A DNA stretch of 64,000 nucleotides, taken from Cyanobacteria bacterium GSL.Bin1. GTDB taxonomy: Bacteria > Cyanobacteriota > Cyanobacteriia > Cyanobacteriales > Rubidibacteraceae. The stretch spans positions 1 through 64,000 of the forward strand of contig JAAANX010000044.1 in assembly GCA_009909085.1 (NCBI GenBank). The letters are read 5' to 3'. Positions 24,742 through 34,121 of this stretch are shown in pieces (the first letter of the stretch is position 1; each line of letters begins with the position of its first letter). The notes below the pieces were generated by a model. That model was not told the DNA's origin. It worked only from the letters and a program-made list of their open reading frames with translations, and searched no databases. Position numbers and translations under genes: made by a program.

Positions 24742-27204
24742 TTAAGTCAACTTCTGATAGGCTTTGATCAGATTGCCTTGCATGAGGGCAGCAACCCCAT
24801 CGAGCGTGTGCAGAATGTCAAGATTGGGATTAAGCTTTAAAGCAGTGGCAAGGGCTGTTTCCGCAGCGTTCGGTTGCCAGCTATACAGATAGACAAAGGC
24901 AAGATAGGCGTAAGCATAAGGGTTTTGCGAGTCAAGTTGCGTAATTTGTTGAAACTGCGCGATCGCGCCCTCTGCATCTCGTTGCAGCACTTCGGCAAGG
25001 GCTAGAGGATAAAGCCAGTCTAACCGTTGTCCCTTCTGTTGCAGGCGGTATTTCAGTGCAATTTCCGTTTGTGCTAAATAGTCTTGAATGGGATCATATT
25101 GATTAATCCGTCCGGTTTGGGCAAAAATCTCTTCTAAGGCGGTTTCTCCGAGAGGAAGAGTGATAGCTGCTTTGCGCAGTTGAGTGACTAAGTCTAATTC
25201 TGGTGCCGATGGCGCAGTGGCATTAGCATCAACCGTGACTGAGATGGCGGGTGTCTCTAGCGGGTAAGTTTTTCCTGTTTCTCGGTTTAAATATCTCGCG
25301 CGGAGGGTATAGTTGCCTGGCTTCGTTTCAGGCGGAATTAACATCGCTGTATTTTCTCTGACTTGAAATCCCCCTTTTTCTTCTAAATTTCTCGCTAAAC
25401 GTCCCATGGCAATACCATGATCATGCAACCAAAGATTCCCCTCTCCTTCCCAGGTTAAGAGGACAATGCCAGGTTGTAGTTCTTCCCAACGCCCTTCCCA
25501 GGTATAATTGACTGGAATGGGACCCCCCGAGGGAATAGTCTCGGGAACCTCGACCGCGGTTAATTGCACCTTGGAAGAAATATTTTGAATTGGCGTAACA
25601 GCAACCGTTTGCTTGTTCTGTTGATACAGTTTGAGAACGCTTTCATCGGGTAATTGCCACGTTTCTTTTAAGCGAAAATCTTCACCGGTTTCGATGCGTT
25701 CAGTAATTAATTTTTGTGCTGACGGAATTGATCCTTGTTCTCCGGTTTTTGTAAGAAACCAAGGCAGCGATCGCGCATCTTGTTCAATGTTACTTTCCTC
25801 CACTCCCACTTGCCGACCATACACCTGAAAATTGGCTTGTGCGCCATAAAAGGAAAAGTTATGTTGATTAATACTTGGGGTTGAAGGTAACACCCCTAAT
25901 GTACTTCTTAAATAAAGATTAGTTTCAACAATTTCTGCAATTACTTCTTGATGCGGATAATTTTTTCCTACCTCAGGATAATGCTGCACTCTTGGACTCA
26001 GGTATTGAGTTATCCATTGTCCACCCAAAGGAAATAAGTTTAAAATCATTAGGATTAATCCTAATCCCAAACTGCCCATCATCAGAGAAGAACGCCATTT
26101 GCGATCCACTAAAAAAAGTCCTTGGGCAATGATTAAGGATACAACAGGTAAGAGCGGTAAGATATAACGAGCATCTTTATTCAAATTCAGAGAACTCAGC
26201 ACGTAACCCCCAATCAAAAAAATCCCTAACCAACGAATTGTTTGGATTTGCTTTTCTTGCCAACGATTTTGTCGGATCAACCATGATATTCCATAGATTA
26301 AAAAACAAACCAGCGGAATAATCAAGAGTGGCCAAGATAATAAATAAGGTAAAACTTTGCCATAATAAACCCAAGCATCAAGAGTATTTAATGCCGGATC
26401 GCCTTCCGCGATCGCTGAGTCAACGGTTGCTCGTTTACCAGAGGTTAAAATCAGTAACCAATTGGTTCGATACCAAGGAAAAAAAATCAAGAAAGCAGTC
26501 AAAAACCCAAGGAAAAATTGACTTAAATTTTGCCATTTTCTCTGCCGCAATGTTACCAGTAATAACCAGACAATTGGGAAGAAGAGAAACAACACAACTG
26601 TTTGCTTAATCATTAACCCGATGCCCAGGGCAAACCCTACTAAAATAGCCCATAACCAACTCTGAAAACGAGGTCTTCTGACATCACAGGCTGCTTGTTT
26701 CCATAGGGTTAAACTCAAAAAGCCAAAGCTTACTATTGCCGTTACCGGATAATCAAGAACAAATTCGGTGCGATAGCGGTATAAACCAGGCAAAACTTGA
26801 CAAAATGCAGCAGCCAGTAAGCCCACTTTGGGATTGAATAATTGTGTGCCTAAGCCATAAACGGAAACCAGTAAAAGAGCACTAAAAAGACTTAGAATTA
26901 ATGTTGCTGCATCCGCATTCGTGCCAAAAATTTCAAGAAAAGGCACCGTTACAATATAAGTTCCAGGGGGAATTTTAGAAGAGAGAAGCCACAGCTGTTC
27001 CCACCAATTGGAATCGAACCATTGGGGCGTTTGCAAGGCATACCAATAGTTCATCACCCCATTTAAATAATCGGCTTGATCCCAAGCGGGAACCCCCTGA
27101 TCCAGGCAAAACCAAAAGCGATCAATGAGAAAACCGCTTAGCCAAATCAACAGCAGAAGCAAGGGAAACGACTTTTGATGAAGACTCAATTTTCGCTGGT
27201 GCAT
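24742..27204 (-). CDS. GT39-like membrane glycosyltransferase with C-terminal TPR-like region
   Basis: The 820-residue protein has an N-terminal GT-C fold of about ten membrane segments (1-about 390) with an acidic first loop (GVPAWDQADYLNGV) typical of ArnT/PMT-like enzymes. A large periplasmic-type domain follows (about 400-660), and the C terminus (about 710-815) has TPR-like repeats (AEGAIAQFQQITQLDSQNP). Such enzymes use lipid-linked sugars to glycosylate lipids or proteins at the outer face of the membrane. Acceptor and donor are unknown. The TPR-like tail is an addition to the standard family and may bind a partner. It follows two small orphan genes and is on the same strand. Confidence 0.8.
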   Translation of the reverse strand: MHQRKLSLHQKSFPLLLLLIWLSGFLIDRFWFCLDQGVPAWDQADYLNGVMNYWYALQTPQWFDSNWWEQLWLLSSKIPPGTYIVTVPFLEIFGTNADAATLILSLFSALLLVSVYGLGTQLFNPKVGLLAAAFCQVLPGLYRYRTEFVLDYPVTAIVSFGFLSLTLWKQAACDVRRPRFQSWLWAILVGFALGIGLMIKQTVVLFLFFPIVWLLLVTLRQRKWQNLSQFFLGFLTAFLIFFPWYRTNWLLILTSGKRATVDSAIAEGDPALNTLDAWVYYGKVLPYLLSWPLLIIPLVCFLIYGISWLIRQNRWQEKQIQTIRWLGIFLIGGYVLSSLNLNKDARYILPLLPVVSLIIAQGLFLVDRKWRSSLMMGSLGLGLILMILNLFPLGGQWITQYLSPRVQHYPEVGKNYPHQEVIAEIVETNLYLRSTLGVLPSTPSINQHNFSFYGAQANFQVYGRQVGVEESNIEQDARSLPWFLTKTGEQGSIPSAQKLITERIETGEDFRLKETWQLPDESVLKLYQQNKQTVAVTPIQNISSKVQLTAVEVPETIPSGGPIPVNYTWEGRWEELQPGIVLLTWEGEGNLWLHDHGIAMGRLARNLEEKGGFQVRENTAMLIPPETKPGNYTLRARYLNRETGKTYPLETPAISVTVDANATAPSAPELDLVTQLRKAAITLPLGETALEEIFAQTGRINQYDPIQDYLAQTEIALKYRLQQKGQRLDWLYPLALAEVLQRDAEGAIAQFQQITQLDSQNPYAYAYLAFVYLYSWQPNAAETALATALKLNPNLDILHTLDGVAALMQGNLIKAYQKLT

Positions 27205-27238
27205 TACTTCAAGACTTCCCTTGATTTGAAAATATTAG

Positions 27239-27709
27239 CTATTCTTTCTTTGCAAATAGCTTGTAACCACCAATACCACCTAAAGCACCTAATGCAATGT
27301 TGACTAATTTTTCCGGCAATTCCCTGTCTCCAGTAAAACCAGAATAAATAAATCCTGCTATCACAAGTAGCACACCAGCAATGATAATCAATCGGTTAGT
27401 CGTTTCCTTACTTTGATTAAGATTATAATCATGCTCTTCCTTAGCCCGAGAAAAATTATAAATTCTTTCTTCTGCTTGATCAGCAAGTTCAATTAACTCT
27501 TGCGGTGAATTTTGAGCAAGAGTTTCTAGAGTTGAAGGATTTAATCTAACATCAATTGATTTTTGTGATGATTCTGAGGCAGAAATTGCTGGCTCAAATG
27601 TATCAAGAGTCAAATCAGTTTCATCAATGTCATTATCGTTTTGACTAATTTGTTCTTGATTTACGTTTTCTGATTTGCTACCTTCTTCGCTACTCATGCT
27701 TACTTGCAC
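27239..27709 (-). CDS. Orphan two-TM protein with acidic N-terminal half
   Basis: The 156-residue protein has a Ser/Glu/Asp-rich, probably disordered first half (1-about 60), a helical stretch (about 70-105, RIYNFSRAKEEHDYNLNQS) and two membrane segments at the C terminus (about 107-128 and 135-152). The helix-then-two-TM arrangement vaguely recalls DUF2335-like proteins, but no motif proves this. It overlaps the 3' end of the upstream small gene by 10 bp, so the two are coupled. The region is more AT-rich than its neighbours and lacks HIP1 sites, which suggests recent gain. Confidence 0.7.
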   Translation of the reverse strand: MQVSMSSEEGSKSENVNQEQISQNDNDIDETDLTLDTFEPAISASESSQKSIDVRLNPSTLETLAQNSPQELIELADQAEERIYNFSRAKEEHDYNLNQSKETTNRLIIIAGVLLVIAGFIYSGFTGDRELPEKLVNIALGALGGIGGYKLFAKKE

Positions 27710-27993
27710 ATAGTTTCATGAAATCGACTCAGGGCAGTACCAACTCGAATCCCAGCATAGATTGCTTTTTGATTTGTTCCAGCTTCTTTTGGTATCACAA
27801 TATAAGACACAGCTTCTCCCCGTTGTGTCCAATCAGGATAGATTGCCCACTTGGATTTTGGACTTTTTAAAAAAGCAATATCTCTTTTGAATTTACGTTG
27901 TTGGTCAAGTGTTGCATTAGTCGGCAACACGTATCGAAAGGGTTTTTGCTTCCCTTTATTTCGATCAGTGGAAGTAACCATAATCTTTTTCAA
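27700..27993 (-). CDS. Orphan small basic protein upstream of the two-TM gene
   Basis: The 97-residue protein is basic, with KGKQKPFRYVLPTN and LDQQRKFKRDIAFLKSPKSKW, and may have a strand-rich middle. It has no membrane segment and no family I recognise. Its 3' end overlaps the start of the two-TM gene by 10 bp, so the two form a two-gene unit with a promoter in 27994-28097. A toxin-antitoxin or mobile cargo pair is one possible explanation, without direct evidence. Confidence 0.6.
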   Translation of the reverse strand: MKKIMVTSTDRNKGKQKPFRYVLPTNATLDQQRKFKRDIAFLKSPKSKWAIYPDWTQRGEAVSYIVIPKEAGTNQKAIYAGIRVGTALSRFHETMCK

Positions 27994-28097
27994 GCCCTGA
28001 TATAGAGATCAAAACTCTATTTGTAAAATACCATATTCTATAACCATGAGCAGATCAGTATTATCTATTATTTTTACTCTTCTCTATAGGCTACAGA

Positions 28098-29837
28098 TTA
28101 TTTCAAGACTTCTTCTAGTTGATGTTGTTTCCACAGCGCTTGGTATAAGCCCTCTGTTTCTAACAATTCTTCATGAGTTCCGCTTTGGACAATTTGCCCT
28201 TGATCCATCACCAGTAAGCGATCCGCTTTGGCAGCAGCAGACAGTTGATGGGTAATAAAAATCACTGTTTTTCCTTCCACACCAGCGGATAAATTACTGA
28301 GAATTTCTGTTGCCGTGCGATTATCGACACTGGAAAGGGCATCATCTAAAATCAATACCGGTGCATCTACTAGCAATGCCCTCGCCAGCGAGGTGCGCTG
28401 ACGTTGTCCACCGGAAAGGGTAATCCCGCGTTCGCCAACAATCGTCTCATACTTCCTCGGGAAATTCAGAATTTCTGGATGAATTTGGGAGTCTTTAGCG
28501 GATGTTTCAATTAAGGAGGAATCGGCATAGGGATCGCCATAAGCAATATTATTGCCAACCGTGGTGCTGAATAAAAAGCTATCTTGAGGGACATACGCGA
28601 TCGCGCGACGCAAATCCGCTAACCGAATTTTGGTAATATCATAGCCATCTAAGAAAACCTGCCCTTCTTCAACTGCCAACAAACGAGGCAGAATATTGGC
28701 AAGCGTAGATTTTCCGGCGCCAATTGAACCCACAATAGCCACGACTTCTCCTGGTTCAATCGTAAAGTTGATTCCTCGCAATGCCCACTGTTGGGATCCC
28801 GGATAGCTGTATCTTAAGTCTTTTGCTTCGAGATGTCCCCTTACCGTCTCTACGGGAAGCGAAATTGAGTCTGATGTGTCTTGAATCTGGGGTTCTGATT
28901 CAAAAATCGCTTGCACTCGATCAACACTGACCGCGCCTCGTTGATAAGCGGTAATCGTAAAGCCCAACAGCGCAATCGGAAAGACCAGACGCTGGGCATA
29001 AATAATTAACGCGACAAAATCACCATTGCTGATTGTATTCCCAATTAAGCCCCGAGAACCAATGCCCAATAAAAGCAGTAAACTCAGGGCAGCTAATGCC
29101 TCAATGACAGGAAATAAAATATTCCGCGTTCGTGCCAACCTTAAATTAGACCGGAGAAGAGTTTCATTTTTCGTCGCAAACGCTTGTCGTTCGTTTTCTT
29201 CCTGGGCATAAATCTTAATTAAAGACATCCCACTCATGTCTTCTTGAATCAACTGACTGAGATCAGATAAGTTTTCTTGGACCTCCTGCTGTTGCCGACC
29301 GAGATTGCGACTAAAAAGTTGTACAGCCACTAAAATGAAGGGATAGGGCGCGATCGCGAGTAAAGTTAGCTTGACATCAATCGACAACATAAACGGCAGC
29401 GTAATTCCATAGGCAAATACGGTATTGACCAAACTCAACACTGCAAACCCAACGAGGCGGCGGACATTATCCACATCACTGGTTGCGCGATTAATCAAGT
29501 CTCCGGAGGTATTTAAAGCAAAGTAAGCGGGTTCTAACCGCAGTAAATGCTCAAAAATCCGTTGTTTGAGGTCATATTCGACCTTACGACCCACCCCAAA
29601 AATTAAAACGCGCGAAAGCAGCCGAATGCCCAACATGACTGAAGCAAGCAAGACAATCGCCACCACATAGTACCAGAAGCGATTATTGTCAAAAGATTGA
29701 TCAACGCTATCGCGAATTAACAGGGGAATCGCCGCGCTTAATAAATTAACGACCAGCAGCGCCCCAATGCCCATCAGCATTCGTTTCCGGTGGGGACGCA
29801 AGTAAGAAATGAGTTTTCGCAAACGTGACTGTGCCAT
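28098..29837 (-). CDS. ABC exporter half-transporter (membrane plus ATPase domains)
   Basis: The protein has an N-terminal six-TM ABC domain (about 20-310) and a C-terminal ATPase with Walker A GSIGAGKST, the LSGGQ signature (near 475) and Walker B VLILDDA. The residue after the Walker B Asp, normally a catalytic Glu, is Asp here, as in the degenerate half of heterodimeric exporters such as BmrC or MdlA-like proteins. That suggests a partner subunit, which is not beside it. ATG at 29837 (MAQSRLRK) is preferred to one three codons earlier at 29846. It exports lipids, drugs or peptides in related systems; its substrate is unknown. It is divergent from the hydrolase at 30018. Confidence 0.92.
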   Translation of the reverse strand: MAQSRLRKLISYLRPHRKRMLMGIGALLVVNLLSAAIPLLIRDSVDQSFDNNRFWYYVVAIVLLASVMLGIRLLSRVLIFGVGRKVEYDLKQRIFEHLLRLEPAYFALNTSGDLINRATSDVDNVRRLVGFAVLSLVNTVFAYGITLPFMLSIDVKLTLLAIAPYPFILVAVQLFSRNLGRQQQEVQENLSDLSQLIQEDMSGMSLIKIYAQEENERQAFATKNETLLRSNLRLARTRNILFPVIEALAALSLLLLLGIGSRGLIGNTISNGDFVALIIYAQRLVFPIALLGFTITAYQRGAVSVDRVQAIFESEPQIQDTSDSISLPVETVRGHLEAKDLRYSYPGSQQWALRGINFTIEPGEVVAIVGSIGAGKSTLANILPRLLAVEEGQVFLDGYDITKIRLADLRRAIAYVPQDSFLFSTTVGNNIAYGDPYADSSLIETSAKDSQIHPEILNFPRKYETIVGERGITLSGGQRQRTSLARALLVDAPVLILDDALSSVDNRTATEILSNLSAGVEGKTVIFITHQLSAAAKADRLLVMDQGQIVQSGTHEELLETEGLYQALWKQHQLEEVLK

Positions 29838-30017
29838 GTTATACAATTTAACAAATTTTGCCTTTGCCTTATTCCATCTCTAGAAAGGAGATTTCATCTG
29901 ATCGCTAAGGCGTGGGGGCTGCTTCCTGACTTTGACCATTGTTCAAGTTCCCTCAATCCAGCTCTAAGATTGAAGTGAAATAATACCAGTGATTTTTGTT
30001 CAGAAGCTGTTATCGCT

Positions 30018-30833
30018 ATGTCAACAGATCTGTTAGATGGTCAACCGATGCAATGGCGACGAGGGATCTCATTTCAAGTGTGTCATTCTCTAGGGAAAGC
30101 TCCCCCTCTCATCTTCCTTCACGGCGGATTAGGAAATCGCTACAATTGGCGATCACAGTATGAGTTTGCAGTTAGTCAAGGCTGGGAAACCCTGGCCTAT
30201 GATTTAGCCGGACATGGCCAATCTCAACCCTATTCCCGTTATTCCATTGGGCGACACTGTCGAGATTTAACTCGATTACTAGCTCGCTTGCAGATTGAAA
30301 AGCCAGTTTTGTGCTGCCATAGCTATGGCGTACCAATTGGTCTGGAATGGGCGAGACAGCATTCCGTGCAAGGTTTAATTTTAATTGCGGGGGGGACCCA
30401 TGAACTCGCCCCTTGGTGGGAAATTCCCCTGATGAAACTACTCAAGTGGGGAGGACGCCACTTTTATCATTTACCTCCCTTACAATGGCTAACCCAAAAG
30501 GTGTCAACTTCGTCTCGCCATGCCAAAATTGATCAGTTCTTTGCTGAAAGTCCTGTCCCCACAGAACGACATCCCTATCAAGCACTAGAGATTTTTTGGA
30601 ATTATAATTTCTTTTCCCATCGCCAAACGAAAGCAAAATTTAAAGATCTGCCGGTTCTGGTGATGAGTGGGGGACAAGATCCCATGTTTACAGAGGACAT
30701 GGGGCGGGAATTAGCCGGTCATTTTCCTCAAGGACAACATCTTCATTTTCAACAGATGGGTCACTTAATGATGGCTGAAGCCCCTAATGCAATTAATCGC
30801 GCGATCGCGCAATTTTTAAATCGTCTTGAATGA
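30018..30833 (+). CDS. Alpha/beta fold hydrolase
   Basis: The 271-residue protein has oxyanion-loop HGGLGN (35-40), nucleophile Ser102 in CHSYGV, Asp221 in SGGQDPMF and His249 in QMGHLMM, so the catalytic triad is complete. No signal peptide is visible. Sequence does not indicate a substrate; the fold is shared by esterases, thioesterases and epoxide hydrolases. It is followed after 123 bp by the MprF-like gene on the same strand. Confidence 0.85.
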   Translation: MSTDLLDGQPMQWRRGISFQVCHSLGKAPPLIFLHGGLGNRYNWRSQYEFAVSQGWETLAYDLAGHGQSQPYSRYSIGRHCRDLTRLLARLQIEKPVLCCHSYGVPIGLEWARQHSVQGLILIAGGTHELAPWWEIPLMKLLKWGGRHFYHLPPLQWLTQKVSTSSRHAKIDQFFAESPVPTERHPYQALEIFWNYNFFSHRQTKAKFKDLPVLVMSGGQDPMFTEDMGRELAGHFPQGQHLHFQQMGHLMMAEAPNAINRAIAQFLNRLE

Positions 30834-30956
30834 TCACAAAATTGCTTTCATACTTCCGATTCCAATCAAGGTGTTTGACTCAATCTAGCTCGCCATCATG
30901 ATGGAATACTTCCTTTGCTTTAGGATGTCTGAAGAACAAGTATACTTTGATATGAA

Positions 30957-32654
30957 ATGAGTCAACACTTCAAATCCACTTTCAGTCAACGATCACGCCG
31001 TAGCCAAATCAGCTTATGGATTGCTGCTTTACTGACAGCAACTGTGGGTGTAATCAACTTACTTTCGGCAGCAACACCTGGCTTATCGGCACGAGTGGAA
31101 TGGTTGCAACAAATTTTCCCCTTTGAAGTGCGTGCCGGGGCCCATATCTTTGCTGCCATGACTGGCTTTCTGTTACTCGCGCTAGCAACGAATCTATTGC
31201 GACGGAAGCGAGTTGCTTGGTTGCTTATGGTTGGGTTATTACTGGTCTCCATCACCAGTCATTTAATTAAAGGGCTGGACTGGGAAGAAGGGTTATTATC
31301 TGGTCTTTTACTCATCCAATTGCTGCTCATGCGAGACACGTTTACAGCTCGCTCAGATCGGCCCTCAATCGCCCAAGGGGTGAGAGTTTTAATTGGGGCA
31401 GCCTTGTTTACCCTGGCTTATGGAACGATTGGCTTTCTCCTCATGGATCGCCACTATTCTGTTCAATTTGATTTGCCGGGCGCGATCGCGCAAACTTTGG
31501 CGATGTTTTTCACTCTGGATAATGCCGGTTTAGAAGCAACAACGCGCTTTGGACAGTTCTTTGCCTATTCCATTTATGTGATTGGTGCTGGCACCCTAAT
31601 GACCGCTCTAGTGATGCTATTTCGCCCTGTGTTGATGAAAACGGTTGCGACGAGTGCAGAACGGGAACACGCCAGAGCAATTGTCCAAGCCTATGGTCAT
31701 ACTTCGCTGGCAAATTTTACCCTTTTAAGCGATAAACAGTATTATTTCAGTCCGTCTGGGGAAAGTGTCATTGCTTATGTTCCCAAGGGACGAGGCGCGA
31801 TCGCCCTTGGTGATCCTATTGGTCCCATCGCGGATCGGCGGCAAACCATCCAAGGCTTTCAACGCTTTTGTAAACGCAATGACTGGTATCCCAGTTTCTA
31901 TCAAACCCTTCCTGATGACTTGCCACTCTATCGAGAATTAGGTTTCAAAGCCGTTCAAATTGGACAAGAAGCGATTGTTGACCTGAAGTCCTTTACTCTT
32001 GAGGGCAAAGCGGGCAAGAATTTACGAACGGCAATGAACAAGTTTACAAAAGCCGGGTATAAAGTGACCTTTCACCAACCGCCAATTGCTGATGAGTTGC
32101 TGGAGAAACTACAGGGAATTAGCGATGAATGGTTAAGGATGATGCAGGGATCAGAGAAACAGTTTTCGGTAGGGTGGTTTGACAAGGAATATTTACAAGG
32201 ATGTGAAATTGCCACAGTGATTAATCGGGAAGGAGAGGTCACTGCCTTTGCTAATCTTGTGCCGGAATACCAAAAGAATGATGCCACCATTGACTTAATG
32301 CGCCGGCGACAAGATGCAGAACATGGCACCATGGATTTCCTCTTTATTTCTCTTTTCCAGCGTTGCAAAGCCCAAGGCTACGATGGATTTAATTTAGGAT
32401 TATCCGCTTTATCGGGAATCGGAAAAGCGCCAAAATCCCCTCGACTCCAACAAGCACTCCGTTATCTCTACAAACACCTCAATCGCTTTTATAATTTCCA
32501 AGGCTTACATACCTATAAAGACAAGTTCCGTCCCCGTTGGGAACCCCGTTACCTGGTTTATCCTAGTTTAGCGGCCTTACCAGAAGTGATTGTTGCGCTG
32601 ATCCGGGCTGATTCCGGTGATCGCCTACTTGATTATTTTCGACCCGGTGCTTAA
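30957..32654 (+). CDS. MprF-like phosphatidylglycerol lysyltransferase-domain protein
   Basis: The 565-residue protein has about six membrane segments in its first 225 residues and a C-terminal DUF2156 domain (about 235-540). In MprF that domain transfers an amino acid from tRNA to phosphatidylglycerol. Recognisable parts are YFSPSGESVIAYVPKGRGAIALGDPIG and RRRQDAEHGTMDFLF. It is shorter than full MprF (about 840 residues) because the flippase half is reduced. Lysinylation of lipids is one possible role; others in this family are uncharacterised. The 3' end faces psbC and a shared terminator. Confidence 0.85.
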   Translation: MSQHFKSTFSQRSRRSQISLWIAALLTATVGVINLLSAATPGLSARVEWLQQIFPFEVRAGAHIFAAMTGFLLLALATNLLRRKRVAWLLMVGLLLVSITSHLIKGLDWEEGLLSGLLLIQLLLMRDTFTARSDRPSIAQGVRVLIGAALFTLAYGTIGFLLMDRHYSVQFDLPGAIAQTLAMFFTLDNAGLEATTRFGQFFAYSIYVIGAGTLMTALVMLFRPVLMKTVATSAEREHARAIVQAYGHTSLANFTLLSDKQYYFSPSGESVIAYVPKGRGAIALGDPIGPIADRRQTIQGFQRFCKRNDWYPSFYQTLPDDLPLYRELGFKAVQIGQEAIVDLKSFTLEGKAGKNLRTAMNKFTKAGYKVTFHQPPIADELLEKLQGISDEWLRMMQGSEKQFSVGWFDKEYLQGCEIATVINREGEVTAFANLVPEYQKNDATIDLMRRRQDAEHGTMDFLFISLFQRCKAQGYDGFNLGLSALSGIGKAPKSPRLQQALRYLYKHLNRFYNFQGLHTYKDKFRPRWEPRYLVYPSLAALPEVIVALIRADSGDRLLDYFRPGA

Positions 32655-32670
32655 ATTATGGGGGGACACT

Positions 32671-32702
32671 TAAAAATCCCCTCTCTGTTACAGAAAGGGG
32701 AT
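32671..32702 (-). terminator. Intrinsic terminator of psbD-psbC
   Basis: Read on the minus strand, ATCCCCT and AGGGGAT form the outer arms of a hairpin (32676-32702) with further pairs inside (TTCTG with CAGAG), followed at once by five T (32675-32671). It lies 37 bp after the psbC stop and could also end the convergent MprF-like transcript. Confidence 0.8.
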
Positions 32703-32738
32703 AGAAAAATTAGCTAGAAAGAGCCAACTGAGCTAAAA

Positions 32739-34121
32739 CTAGTCTAAATCAGGCATGGATAGTACTGGCTCAGTTTCGCGGTTGAGACCTCTTTCAAAAC
32801 CGGCTGCTGCAGCACGAGCACGACCCGCGTGCCATAAGTGACCGATTAAGAAGAAGAAGCCTAAGACAAAGTGAGAACCAGCTAACCATTGACGAAGGTT
32901 AACGTAGTTGAAGGAGTTGGGTTCGGTAATAATACCACCCACAGAGTTGATGGAACCGTTTGGTGCGTGAGTCATGTATTCAGCAGCACGACGAAGTTGC
33001 CAAGGCTGAATATCATTTCTGATTTTGTCCACATCAAGACCATTCGGTCCCCGTAACGGCTCTAACCAAGGACCACGGAAGTCCCAGAAGCGCATCGTTT
33101 CACCACCGAGAATAATCTCACCAGTGGGAGAACGCATTAAGTATTTACCCAGACCTGTTGGACCTTGAGAGGTGGCAATATTTGCCCCTAAGCGTTGGTC
33201 ACGGGCTAAGAATAAGAAGGCTTGTGCTTGAGACGCTTCAGCGTTGGTCGGACCATAGAATTCACTGGGATAGGCAGTGTTGTTGAACCAAACCATTGCT
33301 GTGGCGACAAAGCCCATTAAGGAAAGCGCACCCAGGCTGTAGGAAAGGTAAGCTTCACCAGACCAGACAAAGGCGCGGCGAACCCAGCCAAAGGGCTTGG
33401 TGAGAATATGCCAGACACCGCCAGCGATGCAAATTAAGCCAACCCAGATATGTCCGCCAATGATGTCTTCCATATTGTCCACACCAATGACCCAACCGTT
33501 ACCCCCAAAGGGAGAGTCGATTAAGTAGCCAAAGATGGCGGCAGGGTTGAGGGTGGGATTATTGATGACACGGACATCGCCACCACCGGGTGCCCAAGTA
33601 TCGTAGACACCGCCGAAAAAGACAGCTTTGAATACTAAGAGTAGTGCGCCAATTCCTAGAACCACGAGGTGGAACCCTAGGATAGTGGTCATTTTGTTTT
33701 TGTCTTTCCAGTCGTAACCGAAGAAGGAAGAATATTCTTCTAAGGTTTCAGGGCCCCGTACTGCGTGGTAAATCCCACCGAGACCCAGTACAGCGGAAGA
33801 AATTAAGTGGAGTACCCCAACAACGAAGTAGGGGAAGGTATCAACTACTTCTCCACCCGGACCAACGCCCCAACCCAGGGTAGCGAGGTGAGGGAGAAGG
33901 ATTAAGCCCTGCTCGTACATGGGCTTTTCAGGGACAAAGTGACCCACTTCAAATAAAGTCATAGCGCCTGCCCAGAAGACAATGAGACCAGCGTGGGCAA
34001 CATGAGCGCCAAGTAACTTTCCGGAAAGGTTGATTAAACGGGCGTTACCAGACCACCAGGCGTAACCGCTAGATTCTTGGTCACGACCTGTACCGACAAA
34101 TGTATTAGAGAGCGTTACCAC
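32739..34121 (-). CDS. psbC: Photosystem II CP43 chlorophyll-binding antenna protein
   Basis: CP43 is a core antenna of photosystem II in the thylakoid membrane and helps hold the Mn4CaO5 cluster. The 460-residue protein has six helices, the [14 protein letters not shown] helix-I stretch, and the large lumenal loop with [14 protein letters not shown], which contains the Glu and Arg near the metal cluster. The start is GTG at 34121 (VTLSNTF), with AGGAGG nine bases upstream and a 17-base overlap with psbD, as in other cyanobacteria and in chloroplasts. An ATG at 34169 would add 16 non-homologous residues and is rejected. The terminator lies downstream. Confidence 0.98.
   Translation of the reverse strand: MVTLSNTFVGTGRDQESSGYAWWSGNARLINLSGKLLGAHVAHAGLIVFWAGAMTLFEVGHFVPEKPMYEQGLILLPHLATLGWGVGPGGEVVDTFPYFVVGVLHLISSAVLGLGGIYHAVRGPETLEEYSSFFGYDWKDKNKMTTILGFHLVVLGIGALLLVFKAVFFGGVYDTWAPGGGDVRVINNPTLNPAAIFGYLIDSPFGGNGWVIGVDNMEDIIGGHIWVGLICIAGGVWHILTKPFGWVRRAFVWSGEAYLSYSLGALSLMGFVATAMVWFNNTAYPSEFYGPTNAEASQAQAFLFLARDQRLGANIATSQGPTGLGKYLMRSPTGEIILGGETMRFWDFRGPWLEPLRGPNGLDVDKIRNDIQPWQLRRAAEYMTHAPNGSINSVGGIITEPNSFNYVNLRQWLAGSHFVLGFFFLIGHLWHAGRARAAAAGFERGLNRETEPVLSMPDLD

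Noticed and set aside
28046-28255. Plus-strand frame near the end of the ABC exporter gene
   Set aside because: Most of it is antisense to the ATPase domain, with no ribosome site.
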